From: UBA8079 sp049601915
GTDB taxonomy: Bacteria; Pseudomonadota; Alphaproteobacteria; UBA6615
Direction: 5' to 3'
Length of the DNA: 64,000 bases
Assembly (NCBI GenBank): GCA_049601915.1
Contig: JBMYRB010000002.1
Span: 496,001 to 560,000 of the forward strand
Made by a program: the position numbers and the translations under genes. The notes beneath the pieces are model-generated. The model was not told where the DNA came from and did not search any database. It saw only the letters and a list, made by a program, of their open reading frames with translations. This document shows positions 49,459 through 59,166 of this stretch, piece by piece (the first letter of the stretch is position 1; the number at the start of each line of letters is the position of its first letter).

Positions 49459-51309
49459 TCAGTTGGCCTGTCGGCGCAAGAACGCCGGTATTTCGAGCAT
49501 CTCTTCGTCCTCGCGAGCGGTCTCGCGGGGTGCTGCAGGCTCGATATTGGCCAGGGTGGGTTGGGTTGCCACTTCGGCCACCGGCTCCGGGGTCGGCGCC
49601 GGGGTTGCAACGGGCGCAGCTGCCGGCGCCGCCGCAGGGGCAGGCGTCGTTTCTGCGACCGTTTCGACAACGGGTTCGACGGGTGCTTCAGCGACCGGTT
49701 CGACAGCGACTTCTTCCACCGTCTCCGCCTTTGGCTCGATTGCCGTTTCGGCGCCCGGTCCCACGACGGTCTGCGCGACCGGTGCGGTTACAGCGGCAGG
49801 CTCTGCTACGACCTGAGCCGTTTTTTCCACATCCTCGACCACGGTTTCGGCAACGGGTGCAGCCGTTTTGGCAGCGACAGGCTCACGCCGTTCCTCGACC
49901 TTGGGCTTGGCGCCGGCCTGTTCTTCGGTCATGGCTCGGTTTACGGCTCCCGTCACCTTCTGGAACAGGCTTCGACCGCGACGGCGTTCGGCCTGGGCAC
50001 CAGCGTTGGTGATCGCCGCTTCGGCAAACGCATCGGGCTGCTGGGCCTCGGCACTTGGTGCCGGACGACGTTCTTCGACAACGGGCTTGGGCGGGATGAA
50101 CGGCGACGCCGCGGACGGCGCCTCCGCGACCGTTGCGGCGGGTTGTGGTTGCGGCGCAGGGTTTGCTGCCACCGGTGTCGCGGGTGTTGCCGAGGCCGGC
50201 GCGACCCCGGTGGACTTCGCAGCCGGCGGGGTCGCGTCGTTTGCTGGTGCGGCCTCGGGGGCGGCTTCGATCTGCTTGGCCTTTGATTGATCGGAGTCAT
50301 GCACCAAAGAGATCATCGGCGAGCGCGGTAGGGATTCGGCATTTGCATCGATGCCCGTGGCGACGATGGAGACGCGCATCATGCCTTCGGATTTCTCGTC
50401 AAACGTTGAACCGAAGATGATGTTGGCATCCGTGTCCACTTCCTCGCGGATACGGTTTGCCGCCTCATCGACCTCGAACAGGGTCATGTCGGGGCCGCCG
50501 GTGATGTTAATCAGAACCCCGCGTGCACCGCGCATCGAGACATCGTCGAGAAGCGGGTTGGCGATTGCGGCCTCGGCAGATTCAATCGCGCGGCCGTCGC
50601 CCGACGCTTCGCCCGTGCCCATCATTGCCTTGCCCATCTCGCTCATCACCGTACGAATGTCGGCAAAGTCGAGATTGATCAGGCCCGGCATGATCATGAG
50701 ATCGGTCACACCACGTACGCCGGAGTGAAGGACGTTATCGGCCATGCAGAAGGCATCGGCGAAGGTGGTGTTCTCGTTACAGATCCGAAACAGGTTCTGG
50801 TTCGGAATCACGATCAGGGTATCGACGAAGTGTTGCAGTTCTTCGATGCCCTCATCGGCCAATGTGGCCCGATGCTGGCCTTCGAACTGGAATGGCTTGG
50901 TGACAACGCCGACCGTCAGGATGCCCTGTTCGCGCGCGGCGCGTGCGATGACGGGTGCCGCACCGGTGCCCGTACCGCCGCCCATACCGGCGGCGATAAA
51001 GGCCATGTGACTGCCCTGCAGGTGGTCGATGATCTCATCGAGCGCCTCTTCTGCGGCGGCGCGACCAATGTCCGGTCGTGCGCCGGCGCCAAGACCGTTG
51101 GTGATGTTCGCGCCAAGCTGGATACGTCGCTCGGATGCGTTCATCGCCAGGGACTGGGCGTCGGTGTTGGCGACGACGAATTCGACGCCTTCCAGGTTGG
51201 ACGCGATCATGTTGTTGACCGCGTTCGAACCGGCACCACCAACGCCGACAACGACGATCCGTGGCTTGAGTTGGGATTCAGGGGGGGGAGCAGTGAGATT
51301 GAGCGTCAT
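49459..51309 (-). CDS. ftsZ: Cell division GTPase FtsZ with extended linker
   Basis: The tubulin-like core (about 1-325) starts IVVVGVGGAGSNAVNNM, with GMGGGTGTGAAPVIA as the tubulin signature and NLDFADIRTVM. After about residue 335 there is an Ala/Pro/Glu/Val-rich low-complexity linker of some 260 residues, then the C-terminal peptide EMLEIPAFLRRQAN that binds FtsA and other partners. Total 616 residues versus 383 in E. coli and about 500-590 in many alphaproteobacteria. The ATG at 51309 has GGAGG 6 bases upstream, which rules out the upstream in-frame start at 51390. Confidence 0.98.
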   Translation of the reverse strand: MTLNLTAPPPESQLKPRIVVVGVGGAGSNAVNNMIASNLEGVEFVVANTDAQSLAMNASERRIQLGANITNGLGAGARPDIGRAAAEEALDEIIDHLQGSHMAFIAAGMGGGTGTGAAPVIARAAREQGILTVGVVTKPFQFEGQHRATLADEGIEELQHFVDTLIVIPNQNLFRICNENTTFADAFCMADNVLHSGVRGVTDLMIMPGLINLDFADIRTVMSEMGKAMMGTGEASGDGRAIESAEAAIANPLLDDVSMRGARGVLINITGGPDMTLFEVDEAANRIREEVDTDANIIFGSTFDEKSEGMMRVSIVATGIDANAESLPRSPMISLVHDSDQSKAKQIEAAPEAAPANDATPPAAKSTGVAPASATPATPVAANPAPQPQPAATVAEAPSAASPFIPPKPVVEERRPAPSAEAQQPDAFAEAAITNAGAQAERRRGRSLFQKVTGAVNRAMTEEQAGAKPKVEERREPVAAKTAAPVAETVVEDVEKTAQVVAEPAAVTAPVAQTVVGPGAETAIEPKAETVEEVAVEPVAEAPVEPVVETVAETTPAPAAAPAAAPVATPAPTPEPVAEVATQPTLANIEPAAPRETAREDEEMLEIPAFLRRQAN

Positions 51310-51349
51310 TTTTGCCTCCAGTTTTACAGCAGTGAGCTCATGGAAAGAT

Positions 51350-51386
51350 CGACCAGACATGGTCGGGACGGTGACCCACCGTCCCG
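51350..51386 (-). other. Two overlapping hairpins in the ftsA-ftsZ leader
   Basis: Stem 1: CGACCA (51350-51355) pairs with TGGTCG (51360-51365). Stem 2: CGGGACGGT (51364-51372) pairs with ACCGTCCCG (51378-51386). Both are perfect, and they share two bases, so they compete at the join. They lie 40-77 bases before the ftsZ start and could act as an mRNA processing or translation-control element. No T-tract is present. Confidence 0.45.
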
Positions 51387-51429
51387 GCACATGCCGAAAC
51401 CCTGGGTCGGGGGAGTGGGGGAGAGATTC

Positions 51430-52770
51430 CTAGAAATGTTCACGGAACCACTGACCAAACCGCCCGGTGAAGCGGCTTGATTCCCCCTGTCGTACCGGCG
51501 ACGGCATCGTCAGCGACGACGAATTGTCGACCGCATGGGCGATGAGGCCCGCGCCGGTGGCGAATGCGGGGCCGGCGATTGCTTCCGCGAGACCGCGGAC
51601 ACGCAGGGGCCGACCCATACGAACCTGCTTGTCGAGAATGCGCGTTGCCAGGTCGCGCACGCCTTGCAGTTGGCTGGCGCCGCCTGTCAGGACGACGCGC
51701 CGGCCTGCAAGGGGGCCGAAGCCGCTGTCGTCGAGGCGTGCGCGCACCAGCTCGAAGGTTTCTTCGATGCGCGGCTGGATGATGCCGTTAAGCAGCGAAC
51801 GCGGCAGTTGCACCGCGGCGTTATGTTCCTCTTCGCCCACCTGGGGCACATCGAGAAGGTCGTGCTCGTCGGATTCCGTGGCCAGCGCATTGCCATAGAA
51901 TGTTTTGAGGCGCTCGGCGTTGGCGAGCGCGGTGGACAGACCGCGTGCGACGTCGGATGTCACATGATTGCCGCCGACGGGGATCGTGTCCGCAAACATC
52001 ATCTGGCCGTCGTAAAAGATTGCCAGACTGGTGGTCCCACCGCCCATGTCGACAACGGTGACGCCGAGGTCGGCTTCGTCTTCCACGAGGGTGGAGAGGC
52101 CGGCTGCATAGGGCGAGAGGACGAAATCTTCGACTCTCAGATGGCAACGCTCAACGGCCGCGCGGATCGTCCGCACCGCGTTGGTCGACGCGGAGACGAG
52201 ATGCATGTTTACCGACAGCTTCTGTCCGAACATGCCGCGGGGGTCATCGATGCCCTTCTGGCCATCGATGGCGTAGCCCACGGGGATGGAATGGATCAGC
52301 TCGCGCTCCTTGGACTGTCCATTCCCGTTCGCGCCGTTGTTGGCCTGGCGGACGGAGTGGGTTTGCTGGAAGACCCGGTGCAAATCCATCTCGTCGATCT
52401 GCTGTCCGCCGATGTCCACATCGACGCCGAGTATTTCGGATCGTGGAGAGCCGGTGCTGAGGTTGACCGTGACGGAGCTGATGGTTTCTTGCGCCATCTG
52501 TTCAGCCATGTGTACGGCCTTGCGGATGGCATCTTCCGCGGCGTCGATGTCGATGATTGTGCCGTTTTTCAGGCCGCGGCTGAGCTGGTGGCCGGCGCCG
52601 ATGACGCTCGGCTGCGCGCTGGGCGCCGCGCTGCCCTCTGCGGAGTAGCGTCCGGCCCGCGCGATCAGACAGCAGACCTTGCTGGTGCCGATGTCCAGGA
52701 CGGCGAACGTGCCGGTCCGTGGTTTGGTCAGCTTCTTCGGCAAGCCGCCGGTCCCCCAATCCATACTCAT
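51430..52770 (-). CDS. ftsA: Cell division protein FtsA (actin-like)
   Basis: The 446-residue actin-fold ATPase has FAVLDIGTSKVCCLIAR (phosphate 1), ISSVTVNLSTG in the 1C domain, VVDMGGGTTSLAIF (phosphate 2), VVLTGGASQLQGV (adenosine motif) and the C-terminal amphipathic helix GRFGQWFREHF that anchors it to the membrane. It tethers FtsZ filaments to the inner membrane. Its start overlaps the ftsQ stop (ATGA). Confidence 0.97.
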   Translation of the reverse strand: MSMDWGTGGLPKKLTKPRTGTFAVLDIGTSKVCCLIARAGRYSAEGSAAPSAQPSVIGAGHQLSRGLKNGTIIDIDAAEDAIRKAVHMAEQMAQETISSVTVNLSTGSPRSEILGVDVDIGGQQIDEMDLHRVFQQTHSVRQANNGANGNGQSKERELIHSIPVGYAIDGQKGIDDPRGMFGQKLSVNMHLVSASTNAVRTIRAAVERCHLRVEDFVLSPYAAGLSTLVEDEADLGVTVVDMGGGTTSLAIFYDGQMMFADTIPVGGNHVTSDVARGLSTALANAERLKTFYGNALATESDEHDLLDVPQVGEEEHNAAVQLPRSLLNGIIQPRIEETFELVRARLDDSGFGPLAGRRVVLTGGASQLQGVRDLATRILDKQVRMGRPLRVRGLAEAIAGPAFATGAGLIAHAVDNSSSLTMPSPVRQGESSRFTGRFGQWFREHF

Positions 52771-53615
52771 GTGTCTTTTCCCTCGGCTTTCGGCCGGGGC
52801 GCGCTGTCGCGACCGACACGGACAATCAAACGATCGGGGACCCGCAGATCGACGGCGACGACGTCGCGGTCGAGCAGGGCGTGCTCGCGCTGGAAGTCGT
52901 CAAGCCGGTTCAGAGCCGCGGAGATATTCGCTTCGGGCAGCCGCACGTCGATCCCGTTGCGCAGACGAAGGTTCCAGCGCCTGTCCGAGACGCGCACGGC
53001 GGCTTCGATCGCCTTGGCGACGGCGGGATAGGCTTGCAGCAGATCGATTAGCTGCGCGGCATGCTCAGGCGCACCGTCGCCCACGATCAGGGGCAGGTGC
53101 GCGAACTGGTTCAGATCGGAGCGTTGTATGGTTTCGCCGAAGCGGTCCACCAGTGCGGCACGCCCGTCATGCTGCCAGATGGCGAGTGGCTGGCGCTCGA
53201 TAATTCGGACAAACACCACATCTGGAAGTCGGCGCGCGATTTCCGCCGAGCGGACCCAACCCATGGATTCGACACGCACGCGGGCGGCGTCCATGTCCAT
53301 GGCGAGGATCGGAGATCCGCGCTCAATATCCAGAGCAGCAAGTATTTCGGCAGAATCGGCGTTCTGACGACCGCTGAGGACGACATCGTCCACCCGCAGG
53401 CCGGTGTCGGCCGTAACGTCGAGGACGGAAGCACGCAGCGTGCTCATCTGCGCGTCGAGCCAGCCGTTGGTCGACAATTGCCAGCCGACACCTGTCAGGG
53501 CAGCGATGCCCCCGACATAGACACCGGTTTTGATCATCCGGCGACGTCGGCGACTAACCGGAGGCCGCCTTGTGCTCTTGTTCTTCGAAGCGCCGATCTT
53601 AGGGATCAATCGCAT
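52767..53615 (-). CDS. ftsQ: Cell division protein FtsQ
   Basis: The 282-residue bitopic protein has a basic N terminus (RRPPVSRRRRRM), one transmembrane helix (GVYVGGIAALTGVGWQL), a POTRA domain (VDDVVLSGRQNADSAEIL) and the FtsQ domain with RRLPDVVFVRIIERQPLAIW and ALVDRFGE. It links FtsBL and other late divisome proteins. The ATG at 53615 with GGAG upstream is preferred over TTG 53636; it overlaps the ddl end by 10 bases. Confidence 0.95.
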   Translation of the reverse strand: MRLIPKIGASKNKSTRRPPVSRRRRRMIKTGVYVGGIAALTGVGWQLSTNGWLDAQMSTLRASVLDVTADTGLRVDDVVLSGRQNADSAEILAALDIERGSPILAMDMDAARVRVESMGWVRSAEIARRLPDVVFVRIIERQPLAIWQHDGRAALVDRFGETIQRSDLNQFAHLPLIVGDGAPEHAAQLIDLLQAYPAVAKAIEAAVRVSDRRWNLRLRNGIDVRLPEANISAALNRLDDFQREHALLDRDVVAVDLRVPDRLIVRVGRDSAPRPKAEGKDT

Positions 53616-54532
53616 TGCGCGGTCTCCACCATCCAACTCACAAGTTCAGGGAATACGATGCCGCGATAAGTTGCCTGTTCCGGCACCAGCGACAGGCGGG
53701 TCATGCCCGGCTGGGTGTTGATCTCGAGGATCACCAGCGCGTCACGGTCATCGTCGTATCGGAAATCGGCACGGGTAACGCCACGGCAATAAAGTGCCTT
53801 GTGCGCCCTGGCCGCCCAGGTCATCGCCTGGTCGTAGACGCTTTCGCTGACAGGCGCCGGCACGAGGTGCTCGGTGACGCCGTCGGTATATTTGGCTTCA
53901 TAGTCATAAAAACCTTTGGTCGGCCGCAGTTCGGTCACGGCCAACGGGCGCGGGTCTTCGCCCGCAGCACCCATGACGGCCACCGTCAGTTCGCGGCCCG
54001 GAATGAATTCTTCAACCAGGTTTGCGTCGGTCTCAAGCGCTTCGGGGTCGGGCCCGTTCGCGCCATCCTCGATAATCTGAACGCCGACCGAGGAGCCTTC
54101 GCTGTTGGGTTTGATCACGTAGGGTCGCGGCATTACATCGCCCGCGAGGATTTCCTCGCGGCTGGCCAGTCTGCCCTTGGCAATTCCGAGGCCTTCGGTC
54201 GCGAAGACTGCGCGCGCGGCGGCCTTGTCCATGGCCAGGGCCGAAGACAGCACGCCGGAGTGTGTGTAGGGCAGGTCGAGGAGATTAAGGAGGCCCTGAA
54301 TGTTGCCATCTTCGCCGAAGTTGCCATGCAGGGCGTTGAAGACCGCGTCGGGGCGCGGGTCGAGAGCTTCGAGCAACGCGCCAATGTCCGCGGTGACGTC
54401 GATTTCGTATGCGTCATATCCGGCCTCGCGCAAGGCGTCGGTGCATTGGCGACCGGAATCCAGCGACACTTCGCGTTCGGCCGATGTGCCTCCCATCAGG
54501 ACGCCCACGCGTTTGTGTGCGGGTGCGTTCAT
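53606..54532 (-). CDS. ddl: D-alanine--D-alanine ligase
   Basis: The 308-residue ATP-grasp enzyme has VGVLMGGTSAEREVSLDSG, FNALHGNFGEDG, YTHSGVLSSALAMDK, VIKPNSEGSSVGV (ATP-binding Lys and Ser loop) and LEINTQPGMTRLSLVPEQA (metal ligands). It makes the D-Ala-D-Ala used by MurF. The start overlaps the murB stop by ATGA; upstream in-frame codons lie inside murB. Confidence 0.97.
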   Translation of the reverse strand: MNAPAHKRVGVLMGGTSAEREVSLDSGRQCTDALREAGYDAYEIDVTADIGALLEALDPRPDAVFNALHGNFGEDGNIQGLLNLLDLPYTHSGVLSSALAMDKAAARAVFATEGLGIAKGRLASREEILAGDVMPRPYVIKPNSEGSSVGVQIIEDGANGPDPEALETDANLVEEFIPGRELTVAVMGAAGEDPRPLAVTELRPTKGFYDYEAKYTDGVTEHLVPAPVSESVYDQAMTWAARAHKALYCRGVTRADFRYDDDRDALVILEINTQPGMTRLSLVPEQATYRGIVFPELVSWMVETAQCD

Positions 54533-55464
54533 TGCCCACCCCCCGCCGTCTCGCCGATACGTTCCAGTTCCCAGGCCAGTTCGACACCGGTCGTTTCGCG
54601 GACCCGCCGGCGAACTTCCTCGCCGAGGCCTTCGATGTCGGCAGCCGTTGCGCCGCCGGTGTTGACCAGGAAATTGCAGTGCTTTTCCGATACCTGGGCG
54701 CCGCCGAGCTTCAGCCCGCGGCATCCGGCGCGGTCAATGAGTTCCCAGGCCTTGTGCCCGTTCGGGTTCTTGAAGGTGCTGCCGCCGGTGCGGGTCCGGA
54801 TCGGCTGAGTTTCCTCGCGGGATTCCTGGACCAGGTCCATTGCCCGGCTGATCTCGTCCTTGTTGCCCCACACGCCTTCCATGACGCAGCCCACGAAAAT
54901 CCAGTCGCACGGTATGGCGGACCCACGATAGCGAGGCCCCCAATCCTCAGGGGTCAGCACACGGATATCGCCATGGGGCGTGAGTACAGTGGCCTCTCGG
55001 ACCACATCCTTGAACTCGCGGCCATAGGCGCCCGCGTTCATGCGCAGGCCGCCGCCGATCGTACCGGGGATGCCGACCATGAACTCGAAGCCCGCGATGC
55101 CGGCGTCGCGCGTGGCCTTGGCGACGTTGTAGTCCAGCGCCATGGCGCCAGCCTGAACCGATACGCCATCGGTACGAATGGTTGAAAAGGGACGTCCCAG
55201 ACGTATCACCACGCCCGGCACACCGCCGTCGCGGATCAGCAGGTTCGAGCCCGCGCCCAGGACTGTGACCGGGACGTCATTGGGTTTTGCGACCAGGAAA
55301 TTGGCCAGATCCGTGACATCGGCCGGCCGGAACAGTATTTCGGCCGGGCCGCCGACGCGGAACCATGTATAGCGGGCTATGGCGCCGGCGGGCTCGTAGC
55401 GCCCGCGCACGGCGGGAAGCTTGTCGAGCAGTGAGGGAGTGCGTGAAATGGCCGCCATGGTCAT
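54529..55464 (-). CDS. murB: UDP-N-acetylenolpyruvoylglucosamine reductase
   Basis: The 311-residue FAD enzyme has YTWFRVGGPAEILFRP, VLGAGSNLLIRDGG (FAD motif), GIPGTIGGGLRMNAGAYG, the catalytic-Ser region GGSTFKNPNG and GGAQVSEKHCNFLVN (Glu region is less clear). It lacks the extra domain of the E. coli type I enzyme and so is type II. Coupled with murC (ATGA) and ddl (ATGA). Confidence 0.96.
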   Translation of the reverse strand: MTMAAISRTPSLLDKLPAVRGRYEPAGAIARYTWFRVGGPAEILFRPADVTDLANFLVAKPNDVPVTVLGAGSNLLIRDGGVPGVVIRLGRPFSTIRTDGVSVQAGAMALDYNVAKATRDAGIAGFEFMVGIPGTIGGGLRMNAGAYGREFKDVVREATVLTPHGDIRVLTPEDWGPRYRGSAIPCDWIFVGCVMEGVWGNKDEISRAMDLVQESREETQPIRTRTGGSTFKNPNGHKAWELIDRAGCRGLKLGGAQVSEKHCNFLVNTGGATAADIEGLGEEVRRRVRETTGVELAWELERIGETAGGGQ

Positions 55465-56891
55465 CCCTCCGTCCCCGTGTCACGCGACATCAACTGGTTC
55501 AACTCGTCGGGAAGCGCCTGGGCCCAATTGGTGACCGTACCTGCACCGAGGAACACAACCATGTCTCCCGCGGTGCCGCTGGACGCGACCAGTTCAGCAA
55601 GGCGATCCGGATCGGGGAGTGGACGCACGTCGCGATGACCGCGGGCACGAAGCCCGTCCACCAGTGCGTCGCGGTCCACTCCCGCGATCGGGGCCTCGCC
55701 AGCCGGGTATATGTCTGACACGAAGACGATATCCGCGTCGTTGAAGCAGGTGCAGAATTCGTCAAACAGGCTCTCGACCCGCGAGTAACGGTGCGGCTGG
55801 AAGATCGCCATGACCCGGCCCGGCGTGGCGTTACGTGCGGCATCCAGGACGGCGGAGATTTCCACCGGATGATGCCCATAGTCGTCGATCACCGAGATGC
55901 CGCCGGCCTCGCCGGTCTTGGTAAAGCGACGCTTCACGCCTTCGAAGCCGGCGAACGCGGTTTGTATGACCGCATCGGGGATATCCATCTCCAGGGCGAT
56001 GGTGACGGCCGCGAGAGCGTTCTGGGCATTGTGGGCGCCAAACATGGGCAGATGAATGCCTTCGATCGTGCGCGCTGAACTGTTGTTACGCTGGGCCACG
56101 TTCACGTCGAAACGCATGCCGTTTGAATCTGTTTCGAGATTGACACCGCGCACATCTGCCTGGCGCGAGAACCCGTAGGTCACGATCCGCCGGTCTTTCA
56201 ATTGCGGGATCAGGGCCTGGACCTCGGGGTGGTCGATACACATCGCCGCGAAACCATAGAAGGGGATATTCGAGACGAATGTCGCGAACGCTTCACGCAC
56301 CGCATCGAAGGTGCCGTAAAAATCGAGATGCTCGGGGTCGATATTCGTGACCACCGCGATGGCAGCCGGGAGTTTGACGAATGTGCCGTCGGACTCGTCG
56401 GCCTCCACGATCATCCATTCACCCTCGCCCAACCGCGCATTGGTGCCGTAGGCGTTGATGATGCCGCCGTTGATGACTGTCGGGTCGCGGTCTGCGGAAT
56501 CGAGCATCGCCGCGATGAGCGATGTCGTTGTTGTTTTGCCATGAGTGCCGCCGACGGCGATGGACCATTTGAGGCGCATCAGCTCGGCGAGCATTTCGGC
56601 GCGGCGTACGACCGGGACGAGGCGCGCCCGAGCGGCGACGACCTCCGGGTTGTCGCTTTTGACGGCGGTGGACACGACGAGAACCGACGCGCGCTCGATG
56701 TTTTCCGCGCGCTGTCCGATATCGACGTGAATGCCGAGATCGCGCAGGCGCAGAACATTCGCGTTCTCGGACAGATCGCTACCCTGCACCTGATAACCGA
56801 GCGCATGCAGTGTCTCGGCGATGCCGCTCATACCGATGCCGCCGATGCCGACGAAGTGAATAAGCCCGATATCAATGGGGAGAGCCCTCAT
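55461..56891 (-). CDS. murC: UDP-N-acetylmuramate--L-alanine ligase
   Basis: The 476-residue Mur ligase has IHFVGIGGIGMSGIAE at the N terminus, the P-loop VGGTHGKTTTTSLIA, EADESDGTFVKL, TNIDPEHLDFYG and DDYGHHPVEI in the C-terminal domain. It adds L-Ala to UDP-MurNAc. Coupled on both sides by ATGA overlaps with murG and murB. Confidence 0.98.
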   Translation of the reverse strand: MRALPIDIGLIHFVGIGGIGMSGIAETLHALGYQVQGSDLSENANVLRLRDLGIHVDIGQRAENIERASVLVVSTAVKSDNPEVVAARARLVPVVRRAEMLAELMRLKWSIAVGGTHGKTTTTSLIAAMLDSADRDPTVINGGIINAYGTNARLGEGEWMIVEADESDGTFVKLPAAIAVVTNIDPEHLDFYGTFDAVREAFATFVSNIPFYGFAAMCIDHPEVQALIPQLKDRRIVTYGFSRQADVRGVNLETDSNGMRFDVNVAQRNNSSARTIEGIHLPMFGAHNAQNALAAVTIALEMDIPDAVIQTAFAGFEGVKRRFTKTGEAGGISVIDDYGHHPVEISAVLDAARNATPGRVMAIFQPHRYSRVESLFDEFCTCFNDADIVFVSDIYPAGEAPIAGVDRDALVDGLRARGHRDVRPLPDPDRLAELVASSGTAGDMVVFLGAGTVTNWAQALPDELNQLMSRDTGTEG

Positions 56892-58045
56892 TCGGCTGCC
56901 TCCCGTATATCGGTCGGGCTGCCGTCAATGCCGTTGCCGTTGGCCGGGATGAGATGTTCCACCAGATCTGCCAGCCGGTCGGCGGCGTCCGGGTGACCGA
57001 GTGCGCGTGCGGCCGCGGCGACCCGTGCCAGTGCGTCGGCTGATTCCAGGGCGGCCTCCAGCCATCCCGCCATTGCGGCAGGGGTGAATTCGTTCTGCGC
57101 CATGACCCAGCCGGCCCCCGCCGCTTCGACCGCACGTGCGTTGGCCATCTGGTGACCATCGATGGCGTGGGGGTAAGGCACATAAAGCGCCGGTCGCCCC
57201 GCGGTGGTGAGCTCGGACACGGTGGACGCGCCGGCGCGGCAGACGACAAGATGGGCTGCGGCCAGGCGCGAGGGCATGTCGTCGAAGAAGGTTTCCAGCT
57301 CCGCCGGCATGTTAAACGCCGCATAGGTGGCCCGGACCTCGTCGATATCTTCGGCCCGGCATTGCTGCGCGAGGCGGAACCGGGCCCGCTGGGGCGGGGT
57401 CAGGGATTTGAAGGCGGCGGGCGCAATCTTCGAGAAGACCTGCGCGCCCTGGCTGCCGCCGACGATCAGCAGGTCGATGACACCGCTCGGCGGGGTGTAA
57501 GGACGGGCGGCAAGGGCCTCGATCTCCGGGCGGACCGGGTTGCCAACAACCGTGGCTCTGGCATGGCCTGCGGATTTGAGACGTTGTGTCTGGGTAAAGC
57601 TCAACGCAAAGGCCTTGGCACCGCGGGCCAGTCGCCGGTTGGCGCGACCAAGAACGGCGTTCTGTTCGTGGATCACGGTTGGCAGCCCGGCCATGCCGGC
57701 AGCGAGAATAGGGGGTACGCTCGGATAGCCTCCGAACCCGATGGCGATCGAGGGCTTGTACTCTCGGATGAGGCGTCGGGATTCGAAGAACCCTTTCGCC
57801 AGCGCCTTGGCGCCGGCTGCGATGCCCTTCGGGCCGCCGCCCAGACTGCGGGCCGAAATCGTGTGGCGCATCACCGTTTTGGGCAGTCCGAGAACGTCGG
57901 ATGTCACAAGTCCGCCGCGCGGGTCGGTGACGAAAAGAATTGAATGCCCGCGTGCGGCAAGCGCACTGGCGAGCGAGACCGCCGGGAACATGTGACCGCC
58001 GGTACCGCCGGCGGCGATCAGAACGCGATACTGGCGTCTGCTCAT
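56888..58045 (-). CDS. murG: UDP-GlcNAc:lipid I N-acetylglucosaminyltransferase
   Basis: The 385-residue GT-B glycosyltransferase has IAAGGTGGHMFPAVSLA, GFGGYPSVPP, HEQNAVLGRANR, GGSQGAQVFS and CRAGASTVSELTTAGRPALYVPYP. It makes lipid II at the inner face of the membrane. Overlaps ftsW by ATGA. It is somewhat longer at the C terminus than E. coli MurG (355). Confidence 0.97.
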   Translation of the reverse strand: MSRRQYRVLIAAGGTGGHMFPAVSLASALAARGHSILFVTDPRGGLVTSDVLGLPKTVMRHTISARSLGGGPKGIAAGAKALAKGFFESRRLIREYKPSIAIGFGGYPSVPPILAAGMAGLPTVIHEQNAVLGRANRRLARGAKAFALSFTQTQRLKSAGHARATVVGNPVRPEIEALAARPYTPPSGVIDLLIVGGSQGAQVFSKIAPAAFKSLTPPQRARFRLAQQCRAEDIDEVRATYAAFNMPAELETFFDDMPSRLAAAHLVVCRAGASTVSELTTAGRPALYVPYPHAIDGHQMANARAVEAAGAGWVMAQNEFTPAAMAGWLEAALESADALARVAAAARALGHPDAADRLADLVEHLIPANGNGIDGSPTDIREAAE

Positions 58046-59166
58046 TTAGACGCCTCCGATCCCAGTCGCCGTCGTGTTAGGGCGAGGGTCATGCCCAGGC
58101 CGAGTGCGACGCCGAGCAGCGAAGAGCCGCCATAGCTGATGAAAGGCAGGGTCATGCCCTTGGTCGGGATGAGTTGCAGGCTCGACCCCATATTGATGAG
58201 CGCCTGGATGCCGAACTGGACCAACAGGCCGGCGACGGCGAGCAGAATGAAGAGATTTTGTTCCGACATGGCGCGGGTCATGCCGCGCAGCACGATGAAG
58301 GCGAACAGGGCGACGATAAAAAGGACGACGAACAGGCCAAGCTCTTCACCGGCCACCGCGAATACAAAATCCGCATGGGCGTCCGGCAGCACCTGTTTGA
58401 CCTGGCCTTCGCCGGGTCCGCGGCCGAACAGGCCGCCGCTCGAGAAGGCCTCGATGCTGCGTTCGATCTGATAGGTGTCGCCCGACTTCGGGTCGATGAA
58501 GCGATCGATGCGGCTGGCGACATGGGACAGCGTGAAGTAGGAGCCGATCAGGCCCGATACGCCGAGAACCACCAGCCCGGCGACCAACCACATGGGCAGG
58601 CCCGCGAGGAAGAACTGCGCCATCCACACGCTGGTGATCACCACGGCTTGTCCGAGGTCCGGCTGGGCGATGACCAGTGCGATCACGGTGGCAAATAGGC
58701 CGGTGCAGATCAGGCGCCCCGGAAAGCGCGGGTCGCGCGACGCTTCGCTGAACAACCATGCCGCGACGACGGCGAACATCGGTTTCACGAACTCCGTCGC
58801 CTGCAGCGAGAAACCGGCGACCGAGAGCCAGCGGCGTGCGCCCTTGATTTCTGAGCCGAATATCAAGGTCACGGCGAGCAGGGCGAGACAGCCCAGGAAG
58901 GCGATCACCGCCATGCGGCGTACCTGGGTCGGTGTCAGTGCCGAGACCGCAAGGATCATTGCAATGGCGATCGGCAGCAGCATGAAGTGGCGTTTTATGA
59001 AATAGAACTCGTCCAGGCCGATCCGTTCGGCTACAGCCGGGCTGGAGGCCGCCGCGAGCAAAGCGCCAAATGCCATAAGGGTGGCGATTGCCGCGAGGCT
59101 CCAGCGGTCAACGGTCCACCACCATTGCCCGAGAATCGATGTGTCGGCGCGTGTAAACGGCGTCAT
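58042..59166 (-). CDS. ftsW: SEDS-family peptidoglycan polymerase FtsW
   Basis: The 374-residue protein has about ten transmembrane segments. It carries the SEDS signatures KGARRWLSVAGFSLQATEFVK, AQPDLGQAVVI (catalytic Asp loop), DAHADFVFAVAGEELG and TKGMTLPFISYGGSSLLG. It polymerises lipid II at the septum with FtsI. Position between murD and murG and ATGA overlaps are canonical. Confidence 0.97.
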   Translation of the reverse strand: MTPFTRADTSILGQWWWTVDRWSLAAIATLMAFGALLAAASSPAVAERIGLDEFYFIKRHFMLLPIAIAMILAVSALTPTQVRRMAVIAFLGCLALLAVTLIFGSEIKGARRWLSVAGFSLQATEFVKPMFAVVAAWLFSEASRDPRFPGRLICTGLFATVIALVIAQPDLGQAVVITSVWMAQFFLAGLPMWLVAGLVVLGVSGLIGSYFTLSHVASRIDRFIDPKSGDTYQIERSIEAFSSGGLFGRGPGEGQVKQVLPDAHADFVFAVAGEELGLFVVLFIVALFAFIVLRGMTRAMSEQNLFILLAVAGLLVQFGIQALINMGSSLQLIPTKGMTLPFISYGGSSLLGVALGLGMTLALTRRRLGSEASK

